From assembly GCA_037144095.1 (NCBI GenBank), contig JBAWXL010000120.1, positions 1 to 13,050 on the forward strand: a DNA stretch of 13,050 bases. The letters are read 5' to 3'. This DNA comes from CAIXTV01 sp037144095. GTDB taxonomy: Bacteria; Bacteroidota; Bacteroidia; Bacteroidales; CAIXTV01. The stretch's first letter is position 1, and the number at the start of each line of letters is the position of its first letter. The notes beneath the pieces were generated by a model. It was not told the origin of the DNA, searched no databases, and saw nothing but the letters and a program-made list of their open reading frames with translations. Below, one piece after another: positions 1-7,173 of the stretch. The position numbers and the translations under genes are program-made.

Positions 1-249
1 GGAAATATTGTTGACCAGAAAATTCAGATTGGTCCCGGTTATCAGGTTCAATTCTCCGAAGCAGTTCGCAAAACCGGTATTCTTACTTCTGCAGTGGGTA
101 TGATTACTTCCACTGAGCAAGCAATTACAATTTTGAATGAAAACAAAGCAGATTTTATACTCTTTGGTCGTGAAATCCTCCGCAATCCGTATTTCGCGTT
201 GAAAACGGAAGATGCAGAATGGCCGTCACAGTATTTAAGAGCGAAATAG
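1..249 (+). CDS. NADPH dehydrogenase, old yellow enzyme family (YqjM/NamA-like), C-terminal fragment
   Basis: The frame is open from the left edge to a TAG at 247-249, giving the last 82 residues of a protein whose start lies outside the window. The segment SAVGMITS (about residues 50-58 of the fragment), followed by an ADFILFGREILRNPYF stretch and a final PSQYLRAK, matches the end of the FMN-binding TIM barrel of YqjM-type ene-reductases. There the GRxxLRNP loop lies by the flavin phosphate and the C-terminal Tyr/Arg region contributes to the active site of the neighbouring subunit. Family members are cytosolic and reduce alpha,beta-unsaturated carbonyl compounds with NADPH; the physiological substrate here is unknown. 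It has no evident link to the glycan genes. The stop lies two bases from the stop of the convergent gene at 252, leaving no room for a separate terminator. Confidence 0.85.
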   Translation, partial: GNIVDQKIQIGPGYQVQFSEAVRKTGILTSAVGMITSTEQAITILNENKADFILFGREILRNPYFALKTEDAEWPSQYLRAK

Positions 250-251
250 TT

Positions 252-2210
252 TTATTTTTTCACTGTTAGATCATTCTCCTTCATCCGCCTCTGATAGGTT
301 TGCAGAATTGCCTTTAGTTGCAATTCCATTTTTCCTGCTTGTTTTGCTTCTTTGTTGAGCAGGTTCACTTTCTGCATTCTGTCTTGTTTGTAATTGTACA
401 AAGCCGTTGCTTTCTCGCCGTTAAACTGAAAAAGATATTGGTTTGAGTAAAAACTGTATACACCATTTTCATCGTCCGTTCCATAAGCATCTTCCGGTTT
501 CCGGTGAAACACATCAGTCCCAAATGCCACGTAAGGCAAATCAAATCCAAGAAAACCCAACACAGAAGGCTTAATATCAATTTGTTGAGCAATTTCTTTT
601 CGGTATTCGGGTGCAATTCCGGCCGGATAATAAAAAATAATAGGAACGGCATGAAGTCCAATGTCATTCTGATAAAGTGGCTGGTCAGTAGCATTGGTAT
701 GATCGCCGGTAATTACAAAAATAGTCCGTTTGAACCAGGGCATTTTGCTGGCTTTTTCAAAAAAATGTTTTAAGGCGATATCAGTGTATCTTACACATTT
801 ATGAATGGGCAATGTCCCTTCTTTCAGTTGCGGTTTATAACTTTCGGGAATCACATAAGGGTGATGCGAACTTGCTGAGAACATGGCAGTTATAAATGGC
901 TCGTGAAAAGTATTCATTTTGTCGGCATAATACTGAAAAAATGGCTCATCCCAGATAGCCCACGTACCGTCAAAATCTTTGTTGTGACCATATTCATTCA
1001 TTCCGAAATAATCTTTAAAACCACTTGTTTTGGCAAATGCCCAAAATCCCATTGAGCCGTTTGGAGCACCGTGGAAAAAGGCAGAATAATAGCCTTTCTT
1101 GCCTAATTCACCGGCCAGACTTAGCACCTGATTATTTCCATAATCACCCACAAAATAAGGTTCACCTATTCTTGGAATAGAAGCCAGAACTGAAGGAATA
1201 GCATCGATTGATTTTCGACCATTGGCTATGGTTGTTTCAAAAGTCAGACTTTTGCCGATTAACGAATCCAGAAACGGTGTATATCCGTTATAATCAGCAC
1301 CTATTAAATCTTTATTGAGCGAACCGATATACTCACGTCCGAAACTTTCCATGATTAATACCACCACGTTCAACCTTTTCATTTCTCCATTTTTTGTCGG
1401 ATAAAATACGGTTGGTTGAATCTTTTCGGGCTCTTCAGTATTTTTAAAATAAGAAAACCGTGGCAGACTATTATTTTCAATGGTTCGAATCAGAGAAAAA
1501 GGAGTGTTGAGAATGGCGGATGATTCAATTGGTTTATTTACATATTGATTTGCATTACTAATAGTTATGGGACGCACAAATCGTCCTACACCACCGCGAA
1601 TTCCAATAACAGTAGCACCCAAAGCAAGTGGAAAAAGAACGCCCGCAATAGTCCAGTATCTCCAGTCGGACTTGAATGTTTCCGATTTATCTTTTACAGA
1701 ACTATACAAAAAATACAGAATTGGGAATAGACTAAGTGCCAACACCACCAGAAACCAATGGTCACGCATAGATTCACCAAAGATTTTGAACAAATTATCG
1801 GTGTGTGAAAATTCATTGAAAATGCTCCAGGTTGTTCTGCGCTGCGAGAATTCGAAATAAATGGTATCTATCACATTCAATATCAAAGCTATACCATTCG
1901 TAACCACAAAAACCCATTGAACAGTTTTTTGAAAGTATTTTTGTGTGCGCCAGTTAATTGGCAGTGGTAAAAATATCACAAGAATATAGAGTAAATTCAC
2001 GTAAAGAATTCCGGCCAAATCGAACTGTAAACAGCCTTTTAGCAACAGAAACCAATCATTATCACTTATGTTGTGGAAGAACTTAGCGTTGTACCAAACA
2101 AACACAAACCGTGTTATCATAAACAGCGCAAAAAGCAATAGCGTATTTTTAATTATTGCCAGATAAAACTTCATTGCAAATGTATTACCTGACTGTGAGT
2201 TATTCTCCAT
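252..2210 (-). CDS. LtaS-like sulfatase-fold membrane transferase (phosphoglycerol/phosphoethanolamine transferase type)
   Basis: 652 residues starting at ATG 2210. The N-terminal third has about five hydrophobic segments (roughly 14-34, 54-82, 95-115, 150-170, 185-205), the layout of LtaS. The soluble sulfatase-fold domain from about 280 carries the expected metal and nucleophile sites: E288 in IMESFG, S334 in GRKSID at the position of the LtaS nucleophilic Thr, and D503-H504 in TGDHTN. By family knowledge such enzymes hydrolyse a phospholipid headgroup and move glycerol-phosphate or a related group onto a glycan or lipid outside the membrane. Bacteroidota make no lipoteichoic acid, so the acceptor is unknown; modification of a periplasmic or surface glycan is an inference. 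Ser in place of Thr is worth noting, but Ser and Thr both serve as nucleophiles in the wider alkaline-phosphatase superfamily. It stands alone on its strand, divergent from the RNase H gene. Confidence 0.85.
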   Translation of the reverse strand: MENNSQSGNTFAMKFYLAIIKNTLLLFALFMITRFVFVWYNAKFFHNISDNDWFLLLKGCLQFDLAGILYVNLLYILVIFLPLPINWRTQKYFQKTVQWVFVVTNGIALILNVIDTIYFEFSQRRTTWSIFNEFSHTDNLFKIFGESMRDHWFLVVLALSLFPILYFLYSSVKDKSETFKSDWRYWTIAGVLFPLALGATVIGIRGGVGRFVRPITISNANQYVNKPIESSAILNTPFSLIRTIENNSLPRFSYFKNTEEPEKIQPTVFYPTKNGEMKRLNVVVLIMESFGREYIGSLNKDLIGADYNGYTPFLDSLIGKSLTFETTIANGRKSIDAIPSVLASIPRIGEPYFVGDYGNNQVLSLAGELGKKGYYSAFFHGAPNGSMGFWAFAKTSGFKDYFGMNEYGHNKDFDGTWAIWDEPFFQYYADKMNTFHEPFITAMFSASSHHPYVIPESYKPQLKEGTLPIHKCVRYTDIALKHFFEKASKMPWFKRTIFVITGDHTNATDQPLYQNDIGLHAVPIIFYYPAGIAPEYRKEIAQQIDIKPSVLGFLGFDLPYVAFGTDVFHRKPEDAYGTDDENGVYSFYSNQYLFQFNGEKATALYNYKQDRMQKVNLLNKEAKQAGKMELQLKAILQTYQRRMKENDLTVKK

Positions 2211-2249
2211 TATGTGAATTGTTTAAAAATTAGCAGAAAACTTTGCGGG

Positions 2250-2257
2250 CAAAAGTA
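2250..2257 (-). promoter_or_regulatory. Candidate -7 element for the LtaS-like gene
   Basis: Read on the minus strand this is TACTTTTG, matching the Bacteroidota -7 consensus TAnnTTTG. It would start transcription near 2243, about 30 bases before the ATG at 2210. No good TTTG element is seen about 20 bases upstream; the nearest (complement of CAAA at 2269-2272) is only 11 bases away. A short palindrome, TTTGC-GG-GCAAA (2242-2253), overlaps the presumed start and could be an operator or chance. Confidence 0.4.
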
Positions 2258-2327
2258 CTTAATTATTACAAATATGTGAATAACACATGAAATTTACCTA
2301 CAATAAATTCAGTCAAAATAACAGACA

Positions 2328-2359
2328 TTTGCCAATTTTACTGTTTTTAGTTACTTTTG
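2328..2359 (+). promoter_or_regulatory. Promoter for the viroplasmin-RNase H gene
   Basis: TTTG at 2328-2331 and TACTTTTG at 2352-2359 are separated by 20 bases, a near-perfect fit to the Bacteroidota housekeeping promoter (TTTG, 19-21 bases, TAnnTTTG). Transcription would begin near 2366, leaving a leader of about 60 bases before the ATG at 2425. It faces away from the candidate element at 2250-2257, so 2211-2424 is a divergent control region. Confidence 0.65.
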
Positions 2360-2424
2360 CTGAAAATGGAGCTTGTTTTTTATGGTAAAACAAAGATTCA
2401 TTGTTATTTAAGTTTTCTAAGAAC

Positions 2425-3057
2425 ATGAGCAAAAATAAATTCTTCGTTGTTTGGGAAGGAAAAGAACCGGGCATTTACCGTTCGTGGGACGAATGCAAAC
2501 GGCAGATTCATGGGTATGAAGGAGCTATCTTTAAAGGTTTTGCTACAGAAGCTGAAGCTCGTGAGGCAATGGTTTCGCCTTGTTGGGACTATATCGGTAA
2601 AAATGCAAAGCCCAAAAAACCATCTGCCGAGGAAATTGCCCGGGTTGGAATGCCAAACTTTGAAAGTATTTCGGTAGATGCTGCTTGCAGTGGCAATCCC
2701 GGTTTAATGGAATATCGTGGCGTTTATACCAAAACAGGCGAGCAAATCTTTCACCAGGGACCGTTTAAAGATGGAACAAATAACGTCGGAGAGTTTTTGG
2801 CATTGGTTCATGGATTGGCATTTTTGAAACAGAAAAACAGCTCATTACAGGTTTATACCGACAGTAAAACCGCTCTGGCATGGATTAAAACCGGAAAAGC
2901 CAAAACCAAACTGGAGAAAAATGAAGCTAATGCTGTGCTTTTTGACCTGATACAACGTGCCGAAAAGTGGCTGGCTGAGAATGAATACAGCACACCGGTT
3001 TTAAAATGGGAAACAGAAGTCTGGGGTGAAATTCCGGCTGATTTTGGACGAAAATAG
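2425..3057 (+). CDS. Ribonuclease H with N-terminal viroplasmin (RNA/DNA hybrid-binding) domain
   Basis: 210 residues from ATG 2425. A TTG eight codons upstream (2401) is also in frame, but the ATG begins the conserved viroplasmin segment directly and is preferred. Residues about 4-48 (KFFVVWEGKEPGIYRSWDEC, then GYEGAIFKGF) form the caulimovirus viroplasmin domain, which in RNase HI binds RNA/DNA hybrids. From about 80 the RNase H fold follows, with D85 (SVDAACSGNPG), E123 (NVGEF), D146 (YTDSKTA) and D206 (PADFGRK) as the four probable metal ligands. The enzyme would cut the RNA strand of hybrids in the cytosol, clearing R-loops or replication primers. The length is usual for the Bacteroidota form. 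It is a housekeeping gene with no apparent link to the glycan cluster, although it lies just before the deacetylase gene on the same strand. Confidence 0.9.
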   Translation: MSKNKFFVVWEGKEPGIYRSWDECKRQIHGYEGAIFKGFATEAEAREAMVSPCWDYIGKNAKPKKPSAEEIARVGMPNFESISVDAACSGNPGLMEYRGVYTKTGEQIFHQGPFKDGTNNVGEFLALVHGLAFLKQKNSSLQVYTDSKTALAWIKTGKAKTKLEKNEANAVLFDLIQRAEKWLAENEYSTPVLKWETEVWGEIPADFGRK

Positions 3058-3076
3058 AATAAATTGTCTATATTTG
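3043..3076 (+). promoter_or_regulatory. Candidate promoter for the deacetylase-polymerase unit
   Basis: TTTG at 3043-3046, inside the end of the RNase H gene, and TATATTTG at 3069-3076 match the Bacteroidota promoter pair with a slightly long 22-base spacer. The start site would be near 3083. That is only about four bases before the in-frame ATG at 3087, so the site favours the later ATG at 3132 as the true start. Confidence 0.5.
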
Positions 3077-3131
3077 TGACTAATTTATGATTAATACAAG
3101 TTTATACAATATACAATTAATACAATTACAT

Positions 3132-3947
3132 ATGATTTTGCATCGTGTAAGTAAACTCACGATCCATTTTCTATTTTTGATATTAATTTTCAGCTCTTGT
3201 GAACCAGATCATTCCATAAACGTCAATCAGACTGTTATTATAATTAAGGCAGATGATTTGGGGGATATGACTCCGAAATGGGAACAATTTATTTCTAAAT
3301 CAATGGAAAACAATGTTCCTGTCAGCATTGGTATTATTTCAAAAAATATGACATCTGCTGCAACTAAATCTAAAGCAAAAGAATTAGCACAATCCCATAA
3401 TAATGTCGGTCAATTATCGATTCAGTTTTGGAATCATGGTTATGACCATCTGAGAACAAATAATGTTGAAGAATTTAAGACTCCGGATTTAGTCTACCAA
3501 TCCGAACACATTAAACTATCACAGGATTTTTTCAAAGACTCTTTAGATATTAATTGTGATACATTCAGCACTCCGTTTAACGAAAGTTCCGATATTACAT
3601 TTGAAGCTTTAAAATCATTTCCGGAAATAAAGGTGTGGATGTGTTATCAGCTGCATGAGAAGCAATTTCATACATCATGGGTAAATCCAAACTGGAATAT
3701 AATTGGTGTCGGACAAAACCAGATTTTACTGGATATTAAGTGTGAATCTGTTCTTCATGTGCCTTCTAAATCTGTAAAAATGATCTTAGAGAAGAATAAA
3801 CACCTTCCCTATTTAATTATTCAGATTCATCCAAATACATGGAATGATCAAGAATTTCAAGATTATCAGGCATTACTTGACTATTTGAAAGAGAAAAAAA
3901 TGATTTTTATGACTCCACAAGAATACTATCGCTTTTTAAAAGAATAA
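3132..3947 (+). CDS. NodB-like polysaccharide deacetylase, predicted lipoprotein
   Basis: 271 residues from ATG 3132. An ATG at 3087 is in frame but adds 15 residues ahead of an otherwise complete lipoprotein signal and nearly coincides with the predicted transcript start. Residues 1-22 are a basic start, a hydrophobic run and FSS, followed by Cys23 as the lipidation site. The mature part resembles carbohydrate esterase family 4: ADD (D41, D42) as base and metal ligand, HGYDH (H102, H106) as the HxxxH metal pair, and IQIHP (H233) as the late His motif. The usual motif-3 arginine is absent; STPFN (about 146-150) stands there, closer to the DUF2334 type of relatives. It would remove N- or O-acetyl groups from a glycan in the periplasm or at the surface. 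The polymerase gene follows after 16 bases, suggesting co-transcription and a shared polysaccharide. The exact family and substrate are uncertain. Confidence 0.65.
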   Translation: MILHRVSKLTIHFLFLILIFSSCEPDHSINVNQTVIIIKADDLGDMTPKWEQFISKSMENNVPVSIGIISKNMTSAATKSKAKELAQSHNNVGQLSIQFWNHGYDHLRTNNVEEFKTPDLVYQSEHIKLSQDFFKDSLDINCDTFSTPFNESSDITFEALKSFPEIKVWMCYQLHEKQFHTSWVNPNWNIIGVGQNQILLDIKCESVLHVPSKSVKMILEKNKHLPYLIIQIHPNTWNDQEFQDYQALLDYLKEKKMIFMTPQEYYRFLKE

Positions 3948-3963
3948 CGAACTCTTGAAAAAA

Positions 3964-5397
3964 ATGAAAAAAATAAATTTATTTGCACCCGCTTTGGTTT
4001 TGCTGACAGTTATTCTACTATTTCTTATCAAGCTTTATTTCATGCAGATAGATGCACTACTTCTGAACCATATAAGTTTTGCAAATATTCTGTTGATTTC
4101 TTTTGTTGGTCTTTCCATAGCAATTGGTTTTTATGAATCCGGTATACTTAAATCACCTAAATCTTTTTTTTCATCCAGAAGTCTGTTGATTTTTTCGTTA
4201 TCTATATTATTGGTATTAAGCATTTTCCAAAAACAGGTCGGAATTGATGCAACGGCATTTTTTGTGATTTGTGCGTTTATTTATGCTTTAATAAATCGCA
4301 AAATATATGCTCTTAATCCCATTTATTTATTTGTTTTTCTGTATCCATTATTGGAGTTTTTCGGTACAATTGGAACGCCAAAAGGTTTCAGATTTCCCGA
4401 AATGACCTATTCATTTTATCTTATCCCAATTGCTTTTTGTTGTTTTCGTATTGAAAAAGAAACAATGCTCCGAATTTTAAGATTTTTATTCAGAGTAATG
4501 ATGATATATATGGTTATTTCGGTTGTTTATTGGTGGTATAACTCTATGCATTTTGTAAATATTGGATATATAGAGTGGATGACTCAAAAGACGAATGTTA
4601 ATGGAATTGCTGCTCTTGAATTTGTTGCATCATGGTCACGATATAATCACCCAAGTTATATTAATTTGGTGTTACTTCCAACTTTAATATCCGGGTTTTA
4701 TCTGTTTTATAAGAAACGAGAAAAATCTAAAATTTCTATATTCGAACTGTTTGTTTATTCTGTATTCAGTATTTTTATGCAATTAATAATGGAAAGCAGA
4801 ATCGGACTAGTTGAGGTTTTGGTTATCATTCTGATTTCGGGATTGTATTATTTGCATATAAATAAAATATATTTCAAGTTGGCTTTAATACTCTTTTTGT
4901 TTATCGGAGCTTCAGGTCTTATTGTTTTGCAAAATAAGGTTTCAGGATTTATTTCAGATCCTGTACGCAAAACGGATTCTACATTAGCAATTAATTATAT
5001 AAAGAAACATATTTGGTGGGGTGCCGGCTATTCTCAAGAAGCAGCTGTTCTAAAACAACAGGAAGAACTTATGAAGAATGAGTTAAAAGTTGGACTATGG
5101 CCTAAAACTTATACACACAATCAGATACTTGGAACTATGATTCAGTTTGGAATACCGGGAGCAGTTTTACTATTGGTGCTGGTTTTCAGTTTGATGTGGT
5201 ATGCTTTTAAATCGCGGAGCTATTTACTCCAAATGTTTATGTTACTTTATATCTTTTTTATGTTGATAGAAGAACCTTTGTATGTTCAGGAAGGAATTAC
5301 TAGATTTTTTGTTTTTCTCGTATTCTTTATCCACATCAGCGAAAGTGATAAGCCGGTAAAAAGTATAAATTTATTCAATAGGCCGATTAAAGGTTAA
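3964..5397 (+). CDS. O-antigen polymerase/ligase family membrane protein (Wzy/WaaL type)
   Basis: 477 residues from ATG 3964; a TTG three codons earlier (3955) is less likely. The protein is hydrophobic nearly throughout, with about 11-12 probable membrane helices and a larger external loop around 325-385. Features of the Wzy_C/WaaL family are ESRIGL at about 277-282, before a helix; GAGYS around 353-357, in the loop; and HNQILGTMIQFGIPGA at about 385-400, matching the HNxxL..xxxxGxxG signature. Members join lipid-linked repeat units or transfer glycan to lipid A core at the periplasmic face, using undecaprenyl-diphosphate-linked donors. Polymerase and ligase cannot be told apart from sequence alone. 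It follows the deacetylase gene and converges with the GT cluster, its last 27 bases overlapping the end of the bidomain GT gene. It is probably the export-side partner of the flippase at the right edge. Confidence 0.78.
   Translation: MKKINLFAPALVLLTVILLFLIKLYFMQIDALLLNHISFANILLISFVGLSIAIGFYESGILKSPKSFFSSRSLLIFSLSILLVLSIFQKQVGIDATAFFVICAFIYALINRKIYALNPIYLFVFLYPLLEFFGTIGTPKGFRFPEMTYSFYLIPIAFCCFRIEKETMLRILRFLFRVMMIYMVISVVYWWYNSMHFVNIGYIEWMTQKTNVNGIAALEFVASWSRYNHPSYINLVLLPTLISGFYLFYKKREKSKISIFELFVYSVFSIFMQLIMESRIGLVEVLVIILISGLYYLHINKIYFKLALILFLFIGASGLIVLQNKVSGFISDPVRKTDSTLAINYIKKHIWWGAGYSQEAAVLKQQEELMKNELKVGLWPKTYTHNQILGTMIQFGIPGAVLLLVLVFSLMWYAFKSRSYLLQMFMLLYIFFMLIEEPLYVQEGITRFFVFLVFFIHISESDKPVKSINLFNRPIKG
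5371..5397. other. 27-base tail-to-tail coding overlap containing an imperfect palindrome
   Basis: Both strands code here, each stop codon marking one boundary (TAA 5395-5397 on +, TAA 5373-5371 on -). Bases 5374-5391 are an 18-base imperfect palindrome centred at 5382/5383 (TT.AAT.GG|CC.ATT.AA). The codon boundaries coincide on the two strands, so each reads Phe-Asn-Arg-Pro-Ile. The palindrome has no loop and weak arms, so it is a poor intrinsic terminator. Confidence 0.85.
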
Positions 5398-7098
5398 TTT
5401 GCGTAGTATGTTGTATTTTTTTTTGTATTTTCGATGTTCTACCAACAGCTGAATAGGATTTTCGAGAAATTGGTTGTAGAGTTCTTTGTTATTTTCATAA
5501 ACAAGTTTACGCATTTCAGCTCTTTTATCGCTTAAATTATCAATAGTAGATTCAGCATGTTTGCGGTAAAAAAAGTATTTTTTTTCAATTTTATATACTT
5601 CACCTCCTGTTTTTAGCATATTTATCCATAAATCCCATTCTTCGCTTGCAAAAATACTCGGATTATAACCGTTTGTTTTATCAAAATCGGAACGACGAAA
5701 CATAGCTGAATTATGGATACAATTTGAAATCAGTAATTCTTCAAACGAATAGGTAGGTAGTTTCCATTTCCCTTTCCGGGTTCCAAAATACACACCCTGA
5801 CAATATACGATTTTGACATTTTCATTATTCTCCAAAATGTCAACAGCCTCACGAATATAATCCGGCGAAATCAGATCATCAGAATCAAGTGGAAAAATAT
5901 ATTTACCTGTTGATAAAGAAATTGCATAGTTTTTTGTTACCGGAATTGCCGATTTCGTCTGGTAATGATATTGTATACGCTTGTCTTTTGCCGCCATTTC
6001 TTTGACTATTACTGCTGAATTGTCAGTCGAATCATCGTCTACCACGATGCATTCCCAGTTTTGATAATTCATCATTTGTAGATTTTTCAAAGTCTCACCG
6101 ATAAATTTTTCACGATTGAAACAAGGAGTTATAATTGAAACTTTGGGTTCAGTTTTTGGATAATTTTGAAAAGTTGAAATTACTTTTGATTTATGCATCT
6201 TCCTACGTAGAAATGAATTAATCCTAATGGATAATATCCTGAATTTTAGAAACTTAATTTTAAATGTCAGGTTTTTAGAATTGGTTAAATGAAGGTAATA
6301 AGGAATTATTTTCAGTATCTCAGACTTGGCGAAATAAGTTCGAACCAATCGTTTAATAAGAATCTTTATTGTTTTCTCTTCAATGAGGGGCAACAATTCT
6401 TCTTGTTTAGCTTTTGGTATTGATTTTTCGAATAATGGAAGTTGGTGTTCCCATTTTTGAAAAACGTTCACTAATGTCCGATAATAGGCATTATCCTGAA
6501 TTCCAGGCGAAAAATGTTCAATTGATATATCATATATAACATAATTGTTAAATCCGGCAATTATTGATTGAATTGAAATGTCATAATCGTAACCATGAAA
6601 TCCCCCAAATGTTTCGTCGAATTTAATATTTTCAAAAAAAATGCGATTCATACATAAAAAAACACCATCGAGCAAAATAACCGACCGTCTGGTATTGGTA
6701 TAATTGGCAGGGAGTTGCACTAATTCAGATGGTTTTCTGTCATTTTTAAAAGACTGAATTAGATTTTCGCATGGATTCAATGTTGACCACATGGCTGGAA
6801 CTCTCGATGCAATATCGCCTCCGGCTAGTCCAATAATTCCAATATCAGGTATTTGCAAATGCTCAATTACTTTCTTACCCCAGTTCTTATGATGAAAATA
6901 TACATCTTCATGCACAAAGCACAAGTATGGAAATCTACTCTGATTAACACCTTTATTATATGCAGAGTAAATAGAATATTCGTTTTTTGAATTATCGATG
7001 CAAATTACTTCATAATCAACAGCAATGGTTTCATCTATATTTCTAAGAAATTCGCTTGAAAGTTCTTTATTTCGCGAACAAACAATAATTGATAACAT
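5371..7098 (-). CDS. Bidomain glycosyltransferase (two GT-A/GT2-like domains)
   Basis: 575 residues from ATG 7098. Residues 1 to about 225 form a first GT-A-like domain: MLSIIVCSRN, CIDNS at 33-37, HED at 63-65 in the usual DxD place, and GYDYD at 169-173. This resembles the Glyco_tranf_2_5 group. A basic linker (about 230-315) leads to a classical GT2 domain: SIITPCFNRE (321-330), VDDDSTD (353-359), DSDD (405-408) as the metal/nucleotide-sugar site, and EEWDLW (486-491) in the acceptor region. The second half is closely related to the GT2 protein at 10596-11660. The enzyme would be cytosolic or membrane-associated and probably adds two sugars in succession, as in bifunctional GTs such as hyaluronan or chondroitin synthases; that role is inference. 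It lies 75 bases after the preceding GT gene and has a possible promoter of its own. Confidence 0.85.
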   Translation of the reverse strand: MLSIIVCSRNKELSSEFLRNIDETIAVDYEVICIDNSKNEYSIYSAYNKGVNQSRFPYLCFVHEDVYFHHKNWGKKVIEHLQIPDIGIIGLAGGDIASRVPAMWSTLNPCENLIQSFKNDRKPSELVQLPANYTNTRRSVILLDGVFLCMNRIFFENIKFDETFGGFHGYDYDISIQSIIAGFNNYVIYDISIEHFSPGIQDNAYYRTLVNVFQKWEHQLPLFEKSIPKAKQEELLPLIEEKTIKILIKRLVRTYFAKSEILKIIPYYLHLTNSKNLTFKIKFLKFRILSIRINSFLRRKMHKSKVISTFQNYPKTEPKVSIITPCFNREKFIGETLKNLQMMNYQNWECIVVDDDSTDNSAVIVKEMAAKDKRIQYHYQTKSAIPVTKNYAISLSTGKYIFPLDSDDLISPDYIREAVDILENNENVKIVYCQGVYFGTRKGKWKLPTYSFEELLISNCIHNSAMFRRSDFDKTNGYNPSIFASEEWDLWINMLKTGGEVYKIEKKYFFYRKHAESTIDNLSDKRAEMRKLVYENNKELYNQFLENPIQLLVEHRKYKKKYNILRKLTFNRPIE

Positions 7099-7121
7099 AT
7101 TGTGTTTGTTTATAATTGTTA

Positions 7122-7129
7122 CAAAAATA
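7122..7129 (-). promoter_or_regulatory. Possible -7 element ahead of the bidomain GT gene
   Basis: On the minus strand the bases read TATTTTTG, fitting TAnnTTTG, about 24 bases before the ATG at 7098. The only TTG upstream (complement of 7145-7147) is 15 bases away rather than 19-21, so this is weak. The 75-base gap here is among the longest within the cluster, which leaves room for a separate promoter. Confidence 0.3.
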
Positions 7130-7173
7130 TAGTGTCTTATATATCAATATATTGCACTTACAGCTATTTTGTA

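Larger units (their letters stand above)
2211..2424. other. Divergent intergenic control region
   Basis: About 214 bases without a gene, A+T-rich, between the LtaS-like and RNase H starts. It holds the two facing-away promoter candidates at 2250-2257 and 2328-2359. The 9-base sequence GCAAAAGTA (2249-2257) recurs as its complement TACTTTTGC (2352-2360), because both -7 boxes have the same spelling. No small ORF, RNA gene or riboswitch-like fold was seen. Confidence 0.55.

Noticed and set aside
240..262. A terminator between the convergent oxidoreductase and LtaS-like genes
   Set aside because: There is a T-rich stretch after 249 but no stem before it, and only two bases separate the two stops.
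504..1860. Several plus-strand open frames of 61-97 codons inside the LtaS-like gene
   Set aside because: They lie antisense to a strongly supported gene with intact catalytic motifs, have no recognisable domains and no promoter; they are shadows of its codon pattern.
252..2210. A true lipoteichoic acid synthase
   Set aside because: The fold and motifs fit, but the organism type appears to be Bacteroidota, which lack lipoteichoic acid; only the broader family call is safe.
5374..5424. Palindrome at 5374-5391 plus the T run at 5416-5424 as an intrinsic terminator of the polymerase gene
   Set aside because: The palindrome has no loop, weak interrupted arms, and lies 24 bases from the T run, which itself is coding sequence (Lys codons) of the opposite gene.
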